A stretch of DNA of 64,000 bases from Frankia sp. QA3 (GCF_000262465.1 NZ_CM001489.1:6792470-6856469), one strand, 5' to 3'. Shown: positions 1-8,983, counted from the stretch's first letter. The notes: generated by a model not told the origin, from the letters alone. Program-made: numbers and translations.

Positions 1-1584
1 GGCCGGGCTCGAGCGGCGAAGGCGACCACCGGCGCCGCGGACACGGCGTCCGGCGTGCCCGGGCCGGGTTCCCCGAGCGCCCCGGACGAGATCCAGCACC
101 TGGTCCCGCCGACCGACGGCGACTACACCCTGCCGTCGCCGACACTGCTGCGCTCCGGCACCCCGCCGAAGGTCCGATCCGCCGCGACCGACGGCGTGAT
201 CGCCTCGCTCACCGACGTCTTCGCCCAGTTCAAGGTCGACGCCCGGGTCACCGGTTTCACCCGCGGCCCGACGGTGACCCGTTACGAGGTCGAGCTCGGC
301 GCCGCGGTGAAGGTCGAGCGGATCACCCAGCTCGCGAAGAACATCGCGTATGCCGTCAAGAGCCCGGACGTGCGGATCATCAGCCCGATCCCGGGCAAGA
401 GCGCGGTGGGCGTCGAGATCCCGAACACCGACCGGGAGCTGGTGTCGCTCGGCGACGTGCTGCGCAGCGGCGAGGCGCTCGCCAACGCCCATCCGCTGGT
501 CGTCGGCCTCGGCAAGGACATCGAGGGCGGCTACGTGCTGGCGAACCTGGCGAAGATGCCGCACATCCTCATTGCCGGGGCGACCGGCGCCGGCAAGTCG
601 ACGTGCATCAACACGCTCATCACCTCGGTGCTGGCGCGGGCGACGCCGGACCAGGTGCGCATGGTGCTCGTCGACCCCAAGCGGGTCGAGCTCACGAACT
701 ACCAGGGCATCCCGCACCTGATCACGCCGATCATCACGAACCCGAAGAAGGCGGCCGACGCGCTGCAGTGGGTCGTCAAGGAGATGGAGAACCGTTACGA
801 GGACCTCGCCGCCTGCGGGGTGCGCCACGTCGACGACTTCAACCGCAAGGTCCGCAACGGGGAGATCGTCGCCCCGCCCGGTTCCGAGCGGGTGTACACG
901 CCGTACCCGTACATCCTCACCATCGTCGACGAGCTCGCCGACCTGATGATGGTGGCCCCCCGCGACGTCGAGGACGCCATCTGCCGGATCACCGCCATGG
1001 CCCGTGCGGTCGGTATCCACCTCGTGCTCGCCACCCAGCGCCCGTCGGTGGACGTGGTGACCGGCCTGATCAAGGCGAACGTCCCGTCCCGGCTCGCGTT
1101 CGCGACCGCATCGCTCGCCGACAGCCGCACGATTCTCGACCAGGCCGGTGCCGAGAAACTGGTCGGCCTGGGCGATGCGCTCTTTCTCCCCATGGGCGCG
1201 GGCAAACCGGCCCGTATCCAGGGTGCATTCGTCTCCGAGGACGAGATCGCGGCGATCGTCGACCACACGAAGGAACAGTCGCCGCCGGCATTCCGGGAGG
1301 ATGTGTTCGACGGGGGCGGCGAGGCTAAGAAGGAGATCGACGAGGAGATAGGCGACGATCTGCAGCTGTTCCTGCAGGCCGTCGAGCTCGTGGTGAGTAC
1401 CCAGTTCGGCTCCACGTCCATGCTGCAGCGCAAGCTGCGCGTCGGGTTCGCCAAGGCGGGCCGGCTGATGGACCTGATGGAGAGCCGGGGCATCGTCGGG
1501 GCCAGCGAGGGCTCCAAGGCGCGTGACGTGCTGGTCATGCCCGACGAACTCGAGGGCCTGCTCACGACCCTGCGCAACGGCTAG
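1..1584 (+). CDS. ftsK: DNA translocase FtsK (3' portion, 5' end outside window)
   Basis: FtsK/SpoIIIE is the septum-linked ATPase that pumps chromosome ends through the closing division septum. About 527 residues are visible. The frame is open from base 1, so the gene starts upstream, and the first in-window GTG (55) is not taken as the start. The Walker A motif GATGAGKST is near base 577, with Walker B (ILTIVDELADLM) near 916. The C-terminus is the winged-helix gamma domain that reads KOPS-type polarity sequences (STSMLQRKLRVGFAKAGRLM). The N-terminal membrane domain is missing from the window. Neighbours rimO, pgsA, cinA and clgR match the usual actinobacterial order after ftsK. Identity is near certain. 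Confidence 0.96.
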   Translation, partial: GRARAAKATTGAADTASGVPGPGSPSAPDEIQHLVPPTDGDYTLPSPTLLRSGTPPKVRSAATDGVIASLTDVFAQFKVDARVTGFTRGPTVTRYEVELGAAVKVERITQLAKNIAYAVKSPDVRIISPIPGKSAVGVEIPNTDRELVSLGDVLRSGEALANAHPLVVGLGKDIEGGYVLANLAKMPHILIAGATGAGKSTCINTLITSVLARATPDQVRMVLVDPKRVELTNYQGIPHLITPIITNPKKAADALQWVVKEMENRYEDLAACGVRHVDDFNRKVRNGEIVAPPGSERVYTPYPYILTIVDELADLMMVAPRDVEDAICRITAMARAVGIHLVLATQRPSVDVVTGLIKANVPSRLAFATASLADSRTILDQAGAEKLVGLGDALFLPMGAGKPARIQGAFVSEDEIAAIVDHTKEQSPPAFREDVFDGGGEAKKEIDEEIGDDLQLFLQAVELVVSTQFGSTSMLQRKLRVGFAKAGRLMDLMESRGIVGASEGSKARDVLVMPDELEGLLTTLRNG

Positions 1585-1688
1585 GAAGTGCCAGTGGTCG
1601 GGACTGCGCTTTCGAGGCCGGGTGACGGACCGTAAACTGAGGCCGTGCCTCCACGGTAGGCAGAAATTGACGCTTGCGGAGGACGCTC

Positions 1689-2573
1689 ATGCAATCCGTG
1701 GACGATCCGCAGCCGGCCAGCGCCGGCTCGCTGCTCGCCGCGGCCCGTCGCGAGCGCAACCTGACGATCGACGAGGTCAGCGAGCGCACCCGGGTGCGGG
1801 CGAGCCTGATCGACCAGATCGAGCGGGATGACTACTCGCGCTGCGGCGGCACCGTCTACGCCCGCGGCCACCTGCGCAGCATCGCTACGAGCCTCGGGCT
1901 CGACCCCGGTCCCGTCCTCGCCGCCTACGACGCCTCCCATGAGGCGTTGACCGGGCCGGTGCTCGGCGTCCCGCCCGGCGAGTTCGACCCGTTGCGTGGC
2001 GGGACCAGGCGCCGGCGCGGCGGGTTCCGCTGGGGCGCCGCGATGATCGCGTCCCTGGCCGCGGTGTGCCTGATCGCGGCCGTCGCCCTGCTGGTGCCCG
2101 GTTCCGGGTCGTCCGGCTCCTCCGGGTCCACGCGGCAGGACGAGGCCGCGGCGCCCGCGCCGACCGGGCCGGCGCCCGCCGCGGCGCCGAGCAGCGCGCC
2201 CGCCGCCGCCCCCAGCACCTCCCCGCCGACGGGGTTGAACGTCGTGGTGGCGGCGCGCGACGCGCAGAGCTGGCTGGAGGTGCGCGACGACGCCCGCCAC
2301 GTGCTGCTCGCGCAGCTGCTGCGCTCCGGCGACAGCCGCACCGTCACGGCGCCGGGGGCGCTGAGCATCAGGATGGGCAACGCGGGCGCGGTCGACGTGT
2401 CCTGCAACGGCAGGAGCCTCGGGCCCTCCGGCGGTCCCGGCCAGGTGGTGACGATTCGGGTCAGCCTGGTCGCCTCCGGCGAGTGCCAGGTCGGGCAGGC
2501 CGGCCGCAGCCCGCTCGCCGCTGCCCCGCTGCCGTCCGTGCTCGCCACCGCGCCCGTCGCGTCGGTGGACTGA
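1689..2573 (+). CDS. RodZ-like helix-turn-helix single-pass membrane protein
   Basis: A 294-residue protein with the layout of RodZ-like cytoskeletal adaptors. It has an N-terminal Cro/CI-type HTH of the HTH_25 kind (SLLAAARRERNLTIDEVSERT, then YARGHLRSIA) over about residues 13-80, an Arg-rich stretch, one membrane segment near residues 120-143, an Ala/Pro/Ser-rich linker, and a C-terminal DUF4115-like beta domain (VAARDAQSWLEVRDD). The start is ATG 1689 because GGAGG lies six bases upstream; an in-frame TTG at 1674 has no ribosome site. RodZ in other bacteria tethers MreB. Whether this copy acts with MreB cannot be judged here. Confidence 0.8.
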   Translation: MQSVDDPQPASAGSLLAAARRERNLTIDEVSERTRVRASLIDQIERDDYSRCGGTVYARGHLRSIATSLGLDPGPVLAAYDASHEALTGPVLGVPPGEFDPLRGGTRRRRGGFRWGAAMIASLAAVCLIAAVALLVPGSGSSGSSGSTRQDEAAAPAPTGPAPAAAPSSAPAAAPSTSPPTGLNVVVAARDAQSWLEVRDDARHVLLAQLLRSGDSRTVTAPGALSIRMGNAGAVDVSCNGRSLGPSGGPGQVVTIRVSLVASGECQVGQAGRSPLAAAPLPSVLATAPVASVD

Positions 2574-2720
2574 GCGCCGCTCGCAGGCGCGGCGACCCGT
2601 TCCCGCCGCAGGACCTGCCGGCCCATCCGATCCGGGTCCGCCCGCCGTCTCCCACCGGGGCGTGTCGGCCATGTCGGGCTGGTGCAGCGCCGGGCGCCGC
2701 CGCCCCGGTAGCCTGACCTG

Positions 2721-4337
2721 GTGTCCACACGCGTCCCGCGCCGGGTAGCTCTGATCACGCTCGGTTGTTCCCGGAACGAGGTGGACTCGGAGGAGCTCGC
2801 CGGCCGGCTCGCCGCGCAGGGGTGGGAGCTCGTTCCCAAGGCCGCCGACGCCGATGCCGTGCTGGTCAACACCTGCGGTTTCGTCGACGCGGCGAAAAAG
2901 GACTCCATCGACGCCCTGCTCGCGGCGGACGACCTGCGTGCCGGCGACGGGGAGCCGGCCGGCGCGGGCCCGCGTGCGGTGGTGGCCGTCGGCTGCCTGG
3001 CGGAGCGCTACGGCAGCGAGCTGGCGGCGAGCCTGCCCGAGGCCGATGCGGTGCTGGGCTTCGACGCCTATCCGAGCATCGGCGAGCATCTCGAGGCGGT
3101 CCTCGGCGGCGCCACCGTGCCCGCGCACACCCCGCGTGACCGGCGCACCCTGCTGCCGATCACCCCGGTGGAGCGGGGTGCCTCGGCGAACATCGCCGTA
3201 CACGTTCCCGGGCACGCCGGCGCCGGTGCGCAGGTCGGTGGCGGGCCGGTTGGCGCCGCGCCCGGTGGGGGCGTGGTGGGCGCCCCGGGCCGCCGGCGGC
3301 TGACGGCGGGGCCGGTCGCGGCGCTGAAGATCTCCAGCGGCTGCGACCGGCGGTGCGCGTTCTGCGCGATCCCGTCGTTCCGCGGCTCGCACGTCTCCCG
3401 TCCCGTCGACGACGTCCTCGCCGAGGCCGAGTGGCTGGCCGGCGAGGGCGCGCGTGAGCTGGTGCTGGTCAGCGAGAACTCGACCTCCTACGGCAAGGAC
3501 CTCGGCGACCTGCGAGCCTTGGAGAAGCTGCTGCCGCAGCTCGCCGCCGTGCCGGGCATCGTGCGGGTGCGCACGGTCTACCTGCAGCCGGCGGAGCTGC
3601 GTCCGTCGCTGCTCGAGGTGTTGCTGACCACGCCGGGCCTCGCCCCCTACCTGGACCTGTCGTTCCAGCATGCGAGCCCGGGGGTGCTGCGCCGGATGCG
3701 ACGGTTCGGCGGCTCCGAGCACTTCCTGGACCTGCTGGACCGCGGTCGCCAGCTGCTGCCCGGCCTCGGCGCGCGGTCCAATGTCATCGTCGGCTTCCCC
3801 GGCGAGACCGAGGCGGACGTCGACATCCTCGCCGAGTTTCTCGAGGCCGCCGAGCTCGACGCGGTCGGCGTGTTCGGCTATTCGGACGAGGAGGGCACCG
3901 AGGCGGTCTCGCTGCCAGGCAAGATCTCCGAGGAGGAGATCGAGCGCCGCCGGGTGCAGATCACCGATCTCGTCGAACAGCTCACCGCCGCCCGGGCGCA
4001 GGAGCGGATCGGCAGCCGGGTCCAGGTCCTCGTCGAGGAGGTCACCGACGGGCTCGCCGCCGGGTGCGCCGGCCACCAGCAGCCCGACGCCGACGGTTCG
4101 TGCGTGGTGAGGCTGCCCGGCCCCGCCGCGGCGGGTGACCCGGCCGGCCTGCCCGGTGTCGAGGTGGGGGACCTGATCGAGGCCCGGGTCGTCGCGACCG
4201 AGGGGGTCGACCTGGTCGCCGAGTTCACCGCGGTGCTCGACCGGGCCCGCCCGGCGGCCGGACGGGGCGAGGCGTTGCCGCTGGCCGGGGGGCGGGCGTC
4301 GGTCCTGGTGGGTCGGCGCGGCGTGGATGGGGCGTGA
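2721..4337 (+). CDS. rimO: Ribosomal protein S12 methylthiotransferase RimO
   Basis: Radical-SAM enzyme that adds a methylthio group to an aspartate of ribosomal protein S12. The 538-residue product has the UPF0004 domain with cluster cysteines Cys16, Cys52 and Cys92, then the radical-SAM triad Cys208, Cys212, Cys215 (SGCDRRCAFC), and a C-terminal TRAM domain. The opening LGCSRNEVDSE and the CAIPSFRG context separate RimO from the paralogue MiaB at 27139. A Gly/Ala/Pro-rich insert of roughly 50 residues (about 155-200) lies just before the radical-SAM domain. The GTG start follows the RodZ-like gene by 147 bases. The stop overlaps the pgsA start (GTGA), which indicates translational coupling. 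Confidence 0.94.
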   Translation: MSTRVPRRVALITLGCSRNEVDSEELAGRLAAQGWELVPKAADADAVLVNTCGFVDAAKKDSIDALLAADDLRAGDGEPAGAGPRAVVAVGCLAERYGSELAASLPEADAVLGFDAYPSIGEHLEAVLGGATVPAHTPRDRRTLLPITPVERGASANIAVHVPGHAGAGAQVGGGPVGAAPGGGVVGAPGRRRLTAGPVAALKISSGCDRRCAFCAIPSFRGSHVSRPVDDVLAEAEWLAGEGARELVLVSENSTSYGKDLGDLRALEKLLPQLAAVPGIVRVRTVYLQPAELRPSLLEVLLTTPGLAPYLDLSFQHASPGVLRRMRRFGGSEHFLDLLDRGRQLLPGLGARSNVIVGFPGETEADVDILAEFLEAAELDAVGVFGYSDEEGTEAVSLPGKISEEEIERRRVQITDLVEQLTAARAQERIGSRVQVLVEEVTDGLAAGCAGHQQPDADGSCVVRLPGPAAAGDPAGLPGVEVGDLIEARVVATEGVDLVAEFTAVLDRARPAAGRGEALPLAGGRASVLVGRRGVDGA

Positions 4338-5104
4338 CGGTCCCCGGCGCCGGCGCCCCGGGCGGCGTCGGCGGGCGGCGGCCGTCGCCGGCCGCCCAGC
4401 CCACCCGTGAGCTGACACCCGTCGACACCCCGTCGGGCTCGCCCGAGCCGGGCGGCGCGGCCGTCGCGGGTCCGCACGCGCGCCCGAGCGTGTCCGTGCT
4501 CAACGTCGCCAACCTGCTGACGATCATCCGGCTGGTCCTCGTGCCGGTCTTCGTGGTCTTTCTGTTCGCCGGTCCCGACACCGACGGGTGGCGGTACGCG
4601 GCCTTCGTCGCCTACGCCGTCGCCGCCGTCACCGACCAGATCGACGGGTCCATCGCCCGGCACTGGCATCTCGTCACCGACTTCGGCATCCTCGTCGACC
4701 CGATCGCCGACAAGGCGCTGACCGGCGCCGCGCTGATCTCGCTGTCCATTCTCGGCGAGCTGCCGTGGCCGGTGACGGCGGTGGTCCTGCTGCGCGAGGT
4801 CGGGGTCACGCTGCTGCGGCTGTGGGTGATCCGGTTCGGGGTGATCGCCGCGAGCCGCGGCGGCAAGGCCAAGACGCTGCTGCTGAACGTGGCGATCGGG
4901 CTCTACGTGCTGCCGCTGGCGGGGATCGCGGCGACCAGCCGGGCGGTGATTCTCGCCGCGGGAGTGGTGGTCGCCGTCGCCACCGGCGTCGACTACGTGT
5001 ACCGGGCGCTCGCGCTTCGGCGCCGGGCCGCGCGCGATGCCGTCGGCGAGCCCGCGGGCGGGACGCCGATCACCGACGACGAGGGGTTGACCGATGCGCG
5101 CTGA
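4334..5104 (+). CDS. pgsA: CDP-diacylglycerol-glycerol-3-phosphate 3-phosphatidyltransferase
   Basis: Integral membrane enzyme that makes phosphatidylglycerol phosphate from CDP-diacylglycerol and glycerol-3-phosphate. The 256-residue product shows the full CDP-alcohol phosphotransferase signature D-x2-D-G-x2-A-R-x8-G-x3-D-x3-D (DQIDGSIARHW... then GILVDPIADK). Several hydrophobic helices follow, ending in an Arg-rich cytoplasmic tail. The first 50 residues are Pro/Gly-rich and unlike the family core, so the true start could be internal. GTG 4334 is chosen because it overlaps the rimO stop by four bases. The 3' end overlaps cinA by 11 bases. Confidence 0.93.
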   Translation: MTVPGAGAPGGVGGRRPSPAAQPTRELTPVDTPSGSPEPGGAAVAGPHARPSVSVLNVANLLTIIRLVLVPVFVVFLFAGPDTDGWRYAAFVAYAVAAVTDQIDGSIARHWHLVTDFGILVDPIADKALTGAALISLSILGELPWPVTAVVLLREVGVTLLRLWVIRFGVIAASRGGKAKTLLLNVAIGLYVLPLAGIAATSRAVILAAGVVVAVATGVDYVYRALALRRRAARDAVGEPAGGTPITDDEGLTDAR

Positions 5105-6407
5105 GCTGCTGGCAGTGGGGGACGAGCTTCTCTACGGCGACATCGTGAACGGCAACGCCGCGTGGCTCGGCCGCCAGCTCGCCGACGTCGGAGTGACGGT
5201 CGCGACGTCCACGGTGGTCGGCGACGACGTCGACGTGATCGCCACGGCGATCCGGGTGGCGCTGGACCGTGCCGACGCCGTCGTCATGACCGGCGGTCTC
5301 GGGCCGACCCAGGACGACCTGACCCGAGAGGGCATCGCCACCGCGGCCGGGGTCGAGCTGCGCCGCGACGACTTCCTGGAGGCCGAGCTGCGTCGGCGGT
5401 TCCGGGCGATGGGCCGGCGCGACGGCCAGGGCGTCCCGGCGATGAACTACCGGCAGGCGGACCTGCCCACGGGGGCACAGCCGCTGCCGAACGGCTCGGG
5501 CACGGCCCCGGGCATCCGGTTGGAGATCGGCACGGGTGTCGTCTACGCCATGCCGGGCGTGCCCTTCGAAATGAACGACATGTTCACCGCCAGCGTCCTG
5601 CCCGACATCCTGCGCCGCGCGGGGCAGCCGGCGGTGGTCGTGCACCGGGTGCTGCGCACGGCGGGGATGTGGGAGTCGGCGGTCGCCGAGGCGCTCGCGG
5701 GCGAGGTCGACCGGCTCGCGCCGATCGGCAACCCGCGGATCGCGTTCCTGGCCAGCGGCGGGCAGACCCGGGTACGCATCACCGCCCGGGCCCGCGACCG
5801 GGCCGAGGCCGAGACTCTGATCGCCCCGGTGGAGGCGGCGGCGCGCGCGGCGCTCGGCGCCGGGGTGTACGGCGGCGACGAGGACTCCCTGGAGAGCGTG
5901 GTCCTCGGGCTGCTGCGCGCGCGGTCGGCGACGCTCGCCGTGGCCGAGTCGATCACCGGCGGGCTGCTCGCGGGCCGGCTGACCGACGTGCCCGGGGCGA
6001 GCACGGTGTTTCGCGGCGGCGTGGTGTCCTACGCGACCGACGTCAAGGCTTCGGCGCTCGGCGTCGACGAGGGCCTGCTCGCCGCCGAGGGCGCGGTCTC
6101 CCCGAACACCGCCGCGGCGATGGCGGCCGGGGTGCGCGTCCGGCTCGGCGCCGACTACGGGCTGGCCACGACGGGTGTCGCGGGCCCGGGGGAACTGGAG
6201 GGCAAGCCGGCGGGTACGGTGCACCTGGGTCTCGCCGGTCCGGACGGCACGATCACCCGTTCGGTTCGCCTGCCCGGCGACCGCACGCGGGTGCGCGCCT
6301 TCGCCGCGGTGACCGCGTTGGACATGTTGCGGCGTACCCTGACGGGACTGCCCGGCAGCGAGATCGTTACATTCGGTGACGACACTCCCGGCGGATCACA
6401 GGAGTAA
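5094..6407 (+). CDS. cinA: CinA family protein (competence/damage-inducible; NMN amidohydrolase)
   Basis: A 437-residue two-domain CinA. The N-terminal MoaB/MogA-like (COG1058) domain begins MRAELLAVGDELLYGD and contains MTGGLGPTQDD. The C-terminal domain carries the nicotinamide-nucleotide amidase signature (AESITGGLLAGRLTDVPGAS, then TTGVAGPG). Family members deamidate NMN in pyridine-nucleotide salvage. Some N-terminal domains have ADP-ribose pyrophosphatase activity. The ATG start overlaps the end of pgsA, so it belongs to the rimO-pgsA-cinA operon. The order pgsA-cinA-clgR is common in actinobacteria. Confidence 0.93.
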   Translation: MRAELLAVGDELLYGDIVNGNAAWLGRQLADVGVTVATSTVVGDDVDVIATAIRVALDRADAVVMTGGLGPTQDDLTREGIATAAGVELRRDDFLEAELRRRFRAMGRRDGQGVPAMNYRQADLPTGAQPLPNGSGTAPGIRLEIGTGVVYAMPGVPFEMNDMFTASVLPDILRRAGQPAVVVHRVLRTAGMWESAVAEALAGEVDRLAPIGNPRIAFLASGGQTRVRITARARDRAEAETLIAPVEAAARAALGAGVYGGDEDSLESVVLGLLRARSATLAVAESITGGLLAGRLTDVPGASTVFRGGVVSYATDVKASALGVDEGLLAAEGAVSPNTAAAMAAGVRVRLGADYGLATTGVAGPGELEGKPAGTVHLGLAGPDGTITRSVRLPGDRTRVRAFAAVTALDMLRRTLTGLPGSEIVTFGDDTPGGSQE

Positions 6408-6486
6408 TCGCCGGACCCGAGGTGCTTACACAGTTACAGTCCCATCAACGAGGGCCCGATGGCCGCGGTGGTGGGTATACGGTGAA

Positions 6487-6497
6487 CGCATCCCGCG
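6487..6497 (+). promoter_or_regulatory. Possible ClgR-like operator ahead of clgR
   Basis: The sequence CGCATCCCGCG fits the CGC-N5-GCG core known for actinobacterial ClgR sites and lies 18 bases before the clgR start. Just upstream is TATACG (6476-6481), a possible -10 box. The central bases do not match the preferred pattern and the placement downstream of the -10 is not typical for an activator site, so this is only a suggestion. Confidence 0.25.
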
Positions 6498-6515
6498 GAC
6501 GAAGGAGGAGGCTCG

Positions 6516-6827
6516 ATGGTCCTGCTCCGACGCATGATCGGCGAGGCGTTGCGCCGCCGCCGTCAGGATCAACACCGCACGCTCCGGGAGGTGTCCTCGG
6601 CGGCCAGAGTGTCGCTGGGCTACCTCTCCGAGGTGGAGCGTGGGCAGAAGGAAGCCAGCTCCGAGCTTCTCGCAGCCATCTGCGAGGCCTTGGGAGTCCG
6701 GCTCGCGGACCTGCTGCGCGAGGTGAGCGAGGACCTGGAGCTCGCCGAGCTGGCGGTGGGTGCGGGCGTCGGCGGGGCCACGGTCGTCGTGCCGGCCCGC
6801 CCGACGGTCGTGGACCGGGCTGCCTGA
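6516..6827 (+). CDS. clgR: ClgR-type XRE transcriptional regulator
   Basis: A 103-residue protein made almost entirely of a Cro/CI helix-turn-helix (residues about 9-66: IGEALRRRRQDQHRTLREVS, then SLGYLSEVERGQKEASSELL). This is the ClgR/PopR pattern. ClgR activates Clp protease genes and, in mycobacteria, the psp envelope-stress genes. In some actinobacteria it is itself a Clp substrate, recognised through its C-terminus. Here the protein ends in Ala-Ala, consistent with that. A strong AAGGAGGAG ribosome site precedes ATG 6516. Its position after pgsA-cinA and before pspA mirrors the mycobacterial clgR-pspA-pspM arrangement. Confidence 0.88.
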   Translation: MVLLRRMIGEALRRRRQDQHRTLREVSSAARVSLGYLSEVERGQKEASSELLAAICEALGVRLADLLREVSEDLELAELAVGAGVGGATVVVPARPTVVDRAA

Positions 6828-6900
6828 GCCCGCCGGCCGCGCCCACTCGACGGCGCGTGCCCCGCGTTGGGCCGATCCGCGCGCCTGTGGCGTCCCGGTG

Positions 6901-6940
6901 CCCGCTGCCGGCTTCCGGTGCCCGCTGCCGGCTTCCGGTG
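6901..6940 (+). repeat. 20-bp perfect tandem repeat, two copies
   Basis: Two adjacent identical copies of cccgctgccggcttccggtg lie in the clgR-dps intergenic region. The bases just before them (cccggtg) resemble the end of a third unit. No coding frame is evident. Confidence 0.8.
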
Positions 6941-7101
6941 GCGCGTACCCGACGACGGGTCTGCCTGCCAGTCCGCGCGCGTGCTCACCGCGCGTCGATC
7001 GTCTTGGACGGTGGGGCGGTACGTAACCCGATGCTCCGCATACGAACCGCATTCCGGGGCACGCCAGGGAACGCAAGCGGCTCCGACCCGAGAGGACGAG
7101 C

Positions 7102-7569
7102 ATGAGTGCGATCCGTAGCCCACTGTCCGACGAGGCCCGTTCCGTCACCGGCGAGGCGTTGCAGGGGGCGCTGGTCGATCTGATCGACCTGTCCCTGTTC
7201 GCGAAGCAGCTGCACTGGAACGTCATCGGCCGGACCTTCCGCAGCGTGCACCGCCAGCTCGACGAGGTCGTGGAGCTGGCCCGCCGCTTCGCCGACGCCG
7301 TCGCCGAGCGGGCCGTCGCCATCGGGGTCAACCCGGACGGCCAGTCGTCGACGGTCGCTCGCGGCACCCACCTGCACGGAGTCGAGGTTGGTTACCTCGC
7401 CGACGAGAAGGTGATCCGGCTGGTGACCGACGTGCTCGCCGAGGTCGTCACCCGGATGCGCATCCGGATGGACGCCACCGAGCAGCCCGACCCGGTCACC
7501 CAGGATCTGATCATCGATGTCGTACGAGAGCTGGAGGAACAACACTGGATGTTCCAGGCGATGGTCTGA
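7102..7569 (+). CDS. Dps/ferritin-like DNA-protection protein
   Basis: A 155-residue four-helix ferritin-like protein of the Dps family. The dinuclear ferroxidase ligands of Dps are recognisable: the first-helix histidine in KQLHWNVIGRTFRSVH, followed by LDEVVELARRFADAVAERAVAIG. Dps proteins assemble into 12-mers that oxidise and store iron and protect DNA from peroxide. The start is ATG 7102, preceded by GAGAGGACGAG. It sits alone between clgR and the CxxC/pspA genes, an insertion relative to mycobacteria where clgR and pspA are adjacent. This would place an oxidative-stress gene inside the envelope-stress block. Confidence 0.9.
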   Translation: MSAIRSPLSDEARSVTGEALQGALVDLIDLSLFAKQLHWNVIGRTFRSVHRQLDEVVELARRFADAVAERAVAIGVNPDGQSSTVARGTHLHGVEVGYLADEKVIRLVTDVLAEVVTRMRIRMDATEQPDPVTQDLIIDVVRELEEQHWMFQAMV

Positions 7570-7583
7570 GCCTGGTCCGCGGC

Positions 7584-7599
7584 CGGGCCCATCGGCCCG
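7584..7599 (+). terminator. Weak hairpin after dps
   Basis: CGGGCC-CATC-GGCCCG forms a 6-bp GC stem with a 4-base loop 15 bases after the dps stop. There is no T-run, as is usual for hairpin-only terminators in GC-rich actinobacteria. The evidence is modest. Confidence 0.35.
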
Positions 7600-7732
7600 A
7601 ACGGGCGACTCCGGTGGCGGCGCGCGGATCGTTCTGCCACTCTCCCCGGGTAGTTCTCGCGGCGCAGCTTGAGTCGGTCGTGGTCCCCCCCGGGCCTGCT
7701 CCCGGGCCTGGCCCGCAGGGAGAGAAGGTCAC

Positions 7733-7927
7733 GTGAGCACCGCCTCGCGACCCGAGGAGGATGACGCAGTCCCGGCGCACCTGCCGATCCAGGTCTGCAA
7801 GGCGTGTAACGGTCTGGGCGAGCAGCTGGTCGTCTTCGCGACGGCGCGCGGCGGCTTCGTCCCGGCCTGCCGACCCTGTCTGGTCTGCCGGGGACGGGGT
7901 CGCACGGTGCTGCGCCCGCCGGTCTGA
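7733..7927 (+). CDS. Small protein with two cysteine knuckles
   Basis: A 64-residue protein of no recognised family. Residues 22-29 read VCKACNGLG and residues 47-56 read CRPCLVCRGRG. The CxxCxG-type repeats resemble the zinc-binding DnaJ central domain, so a small zinc ribbon or chaperone-like adaptor is plausible. The GTG start at 7733 is preceded by AGGGAGAGAAGG, a strong ribosome site. It stands 68 bases before pspA on the same strand and may be co-transcribed with it. The function is unknown; the case for a real gene rests on the ribosome site and the paired cysteines. Confidence 0.65.
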   Translation: MSTASRPEEDDAVPAHLPIQVCKACNGLGEQLVVFATARGGFVPACRPCLVCRGRGRTVLRPPV

Positions 7928-7995
7928 CGGATGGACGACGCGATTGGTGCGCCGGCCGGGTCACCACTGGGCCGAGGTCGTGCGACGATCGTGGT

Positions 7996-8928
7996 ATGGC
8001 GAATGTCGTGCGCAAGATTGCGCGGTATCTCTCGGCGTCGGCGAACCGCAAGTTCGACGAGCGGGCCGACCCGCGAGTGCAGATCGACCAGGCCATCGAG
8101 GAGGCACGACGCCAGCATGAGGCGCTCGTGCAGCAGGCCGCGCTCGTCGTGGGTAACCAGCGTCAGCTGGAGATGCGGCTGGCCCGCCAGGCCGAGGAGG
8201 TCGCCGGCCTGACCGAGTCGGCCCGCTCCTCGCTGGTTCTCGCCGACAACGCCCGGGCCTCGGGCGACCCGGTCTCCGCGGCCGGCTACGAGGAGACCGC
8301 GCAGGCATTCGCCAGCCAGCTCGTCTCCGCGGAGGCCTCCCTCGAGGATCTGAAGAACCTGCACCGCCAGGCGGCGTCCTCCGCGGCCCAGGCACGCATC
8401 GCGGTCGAGGACAACACGGCGCGGATGCAGCGCCACCTGGCCGAGCGCGCCCGGCTGCTGACCCAGATCGAGCATGCCGCCATGCAGGAGCAGATGACCC
8501 AGGCGATGGAGGGCATGTCGTCGCTGGCCCCGGCCGGCGACACCCCGACGCTGGCGGAGGTCCGCGACAAGGTCGAGCACCGCTACGCGGTGGCGCTCGG
8601 GCGCCACGAGCTCGCCTCGCAGGGGATGGAGGCGCGGATGGTCGAGGTCCGCCGCGCGACCATGGACGCCCGGGCCCTGTCCCGGCTGGCCGAGCTGCGC
8701 GGCGATCTCGGCGGCGGGGGCGGCACGGGCGCGGCCCTGGGGGGTGGGGCGGCGCCGGCGTCGCTCGGCGCTGGGGCCGATCCGCAGCGGCCGTCGCTGA
8801 CCAAGGGGCAGTCCGACGGCGAGCCCTACGGGGTGTCCGAGGCCGGCGGCCGGGGCGCACCGCCGCCCGCCGCGGGTGGGCAGGGTGCCGACGGCACGGC
8901 GGGCGCGCCCGGTGGGCCGGCGGCGTGA
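7996..8928 (+). CDS. pspA: PspA/IM30 family envelope-stress protein
   Basis: A 310-residue PspA/Vipp1/IM30-type protein. The N-terminus (VRKIARYLSASANRKFDERADPRVQIDQAIEEA) is the typical start of actinobacterial PspA (the mycobacterial 35-kDa antigen). It is followed by a long helical coiled coil to about residue 235 and a disordered Gly/Ala/Pro tail of some 70 residues. PspA forms ESCRT-III-like assemblies on the inner membrane that counter proton leak. ATG 7996 is the start. Its location downstream of clgR and directly upstream of a two-TM protein is the actinobacterial clgR-pspA-pspM system, with an added dps and CxxC gene. Confidence 0.92.
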   Translation: MANVVRKIARYLSASANRKFDERADPRVQIDQAIEEARRQHEALVQQAALVVGNQRQLEMRLARQAEEVAGLTESARSSLVLADNARASGDPVSAAGYEETAQAFASQLVSAEASLEDLKNLHRQAASSAAQARIAVEDNTARMQRHLAERARLLTQIEHAAMQEQMTQAMEGMSSLAPAGDTPTLAEVRDKVEHRYAVALGRHELASQGMEARMVEVRRATMDARALSRLAELRGDLGGGGGTGAALGGGAAPASLGAGADPQRPSLTKGQSDGEPYGVSEAGGRGAPPPAAGGQGADGTAGAPGGPAA

Positions 8929-8983
8929 GCCGGGTGGGGAGCCGAGCGTGACGGACTGGTCGACGCGCGACGGTCGGGCTGCG

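Noticed and set aside
1581..4418. A 945-codon open frame on the minus strand
   Set aside because: It lies antisense to the RodZ-like gene and rimO, both with clear family motifs. Its translation is Arg/Gly/His/Pro-rich with no domain, the usual shadow in GC-rich DNA.
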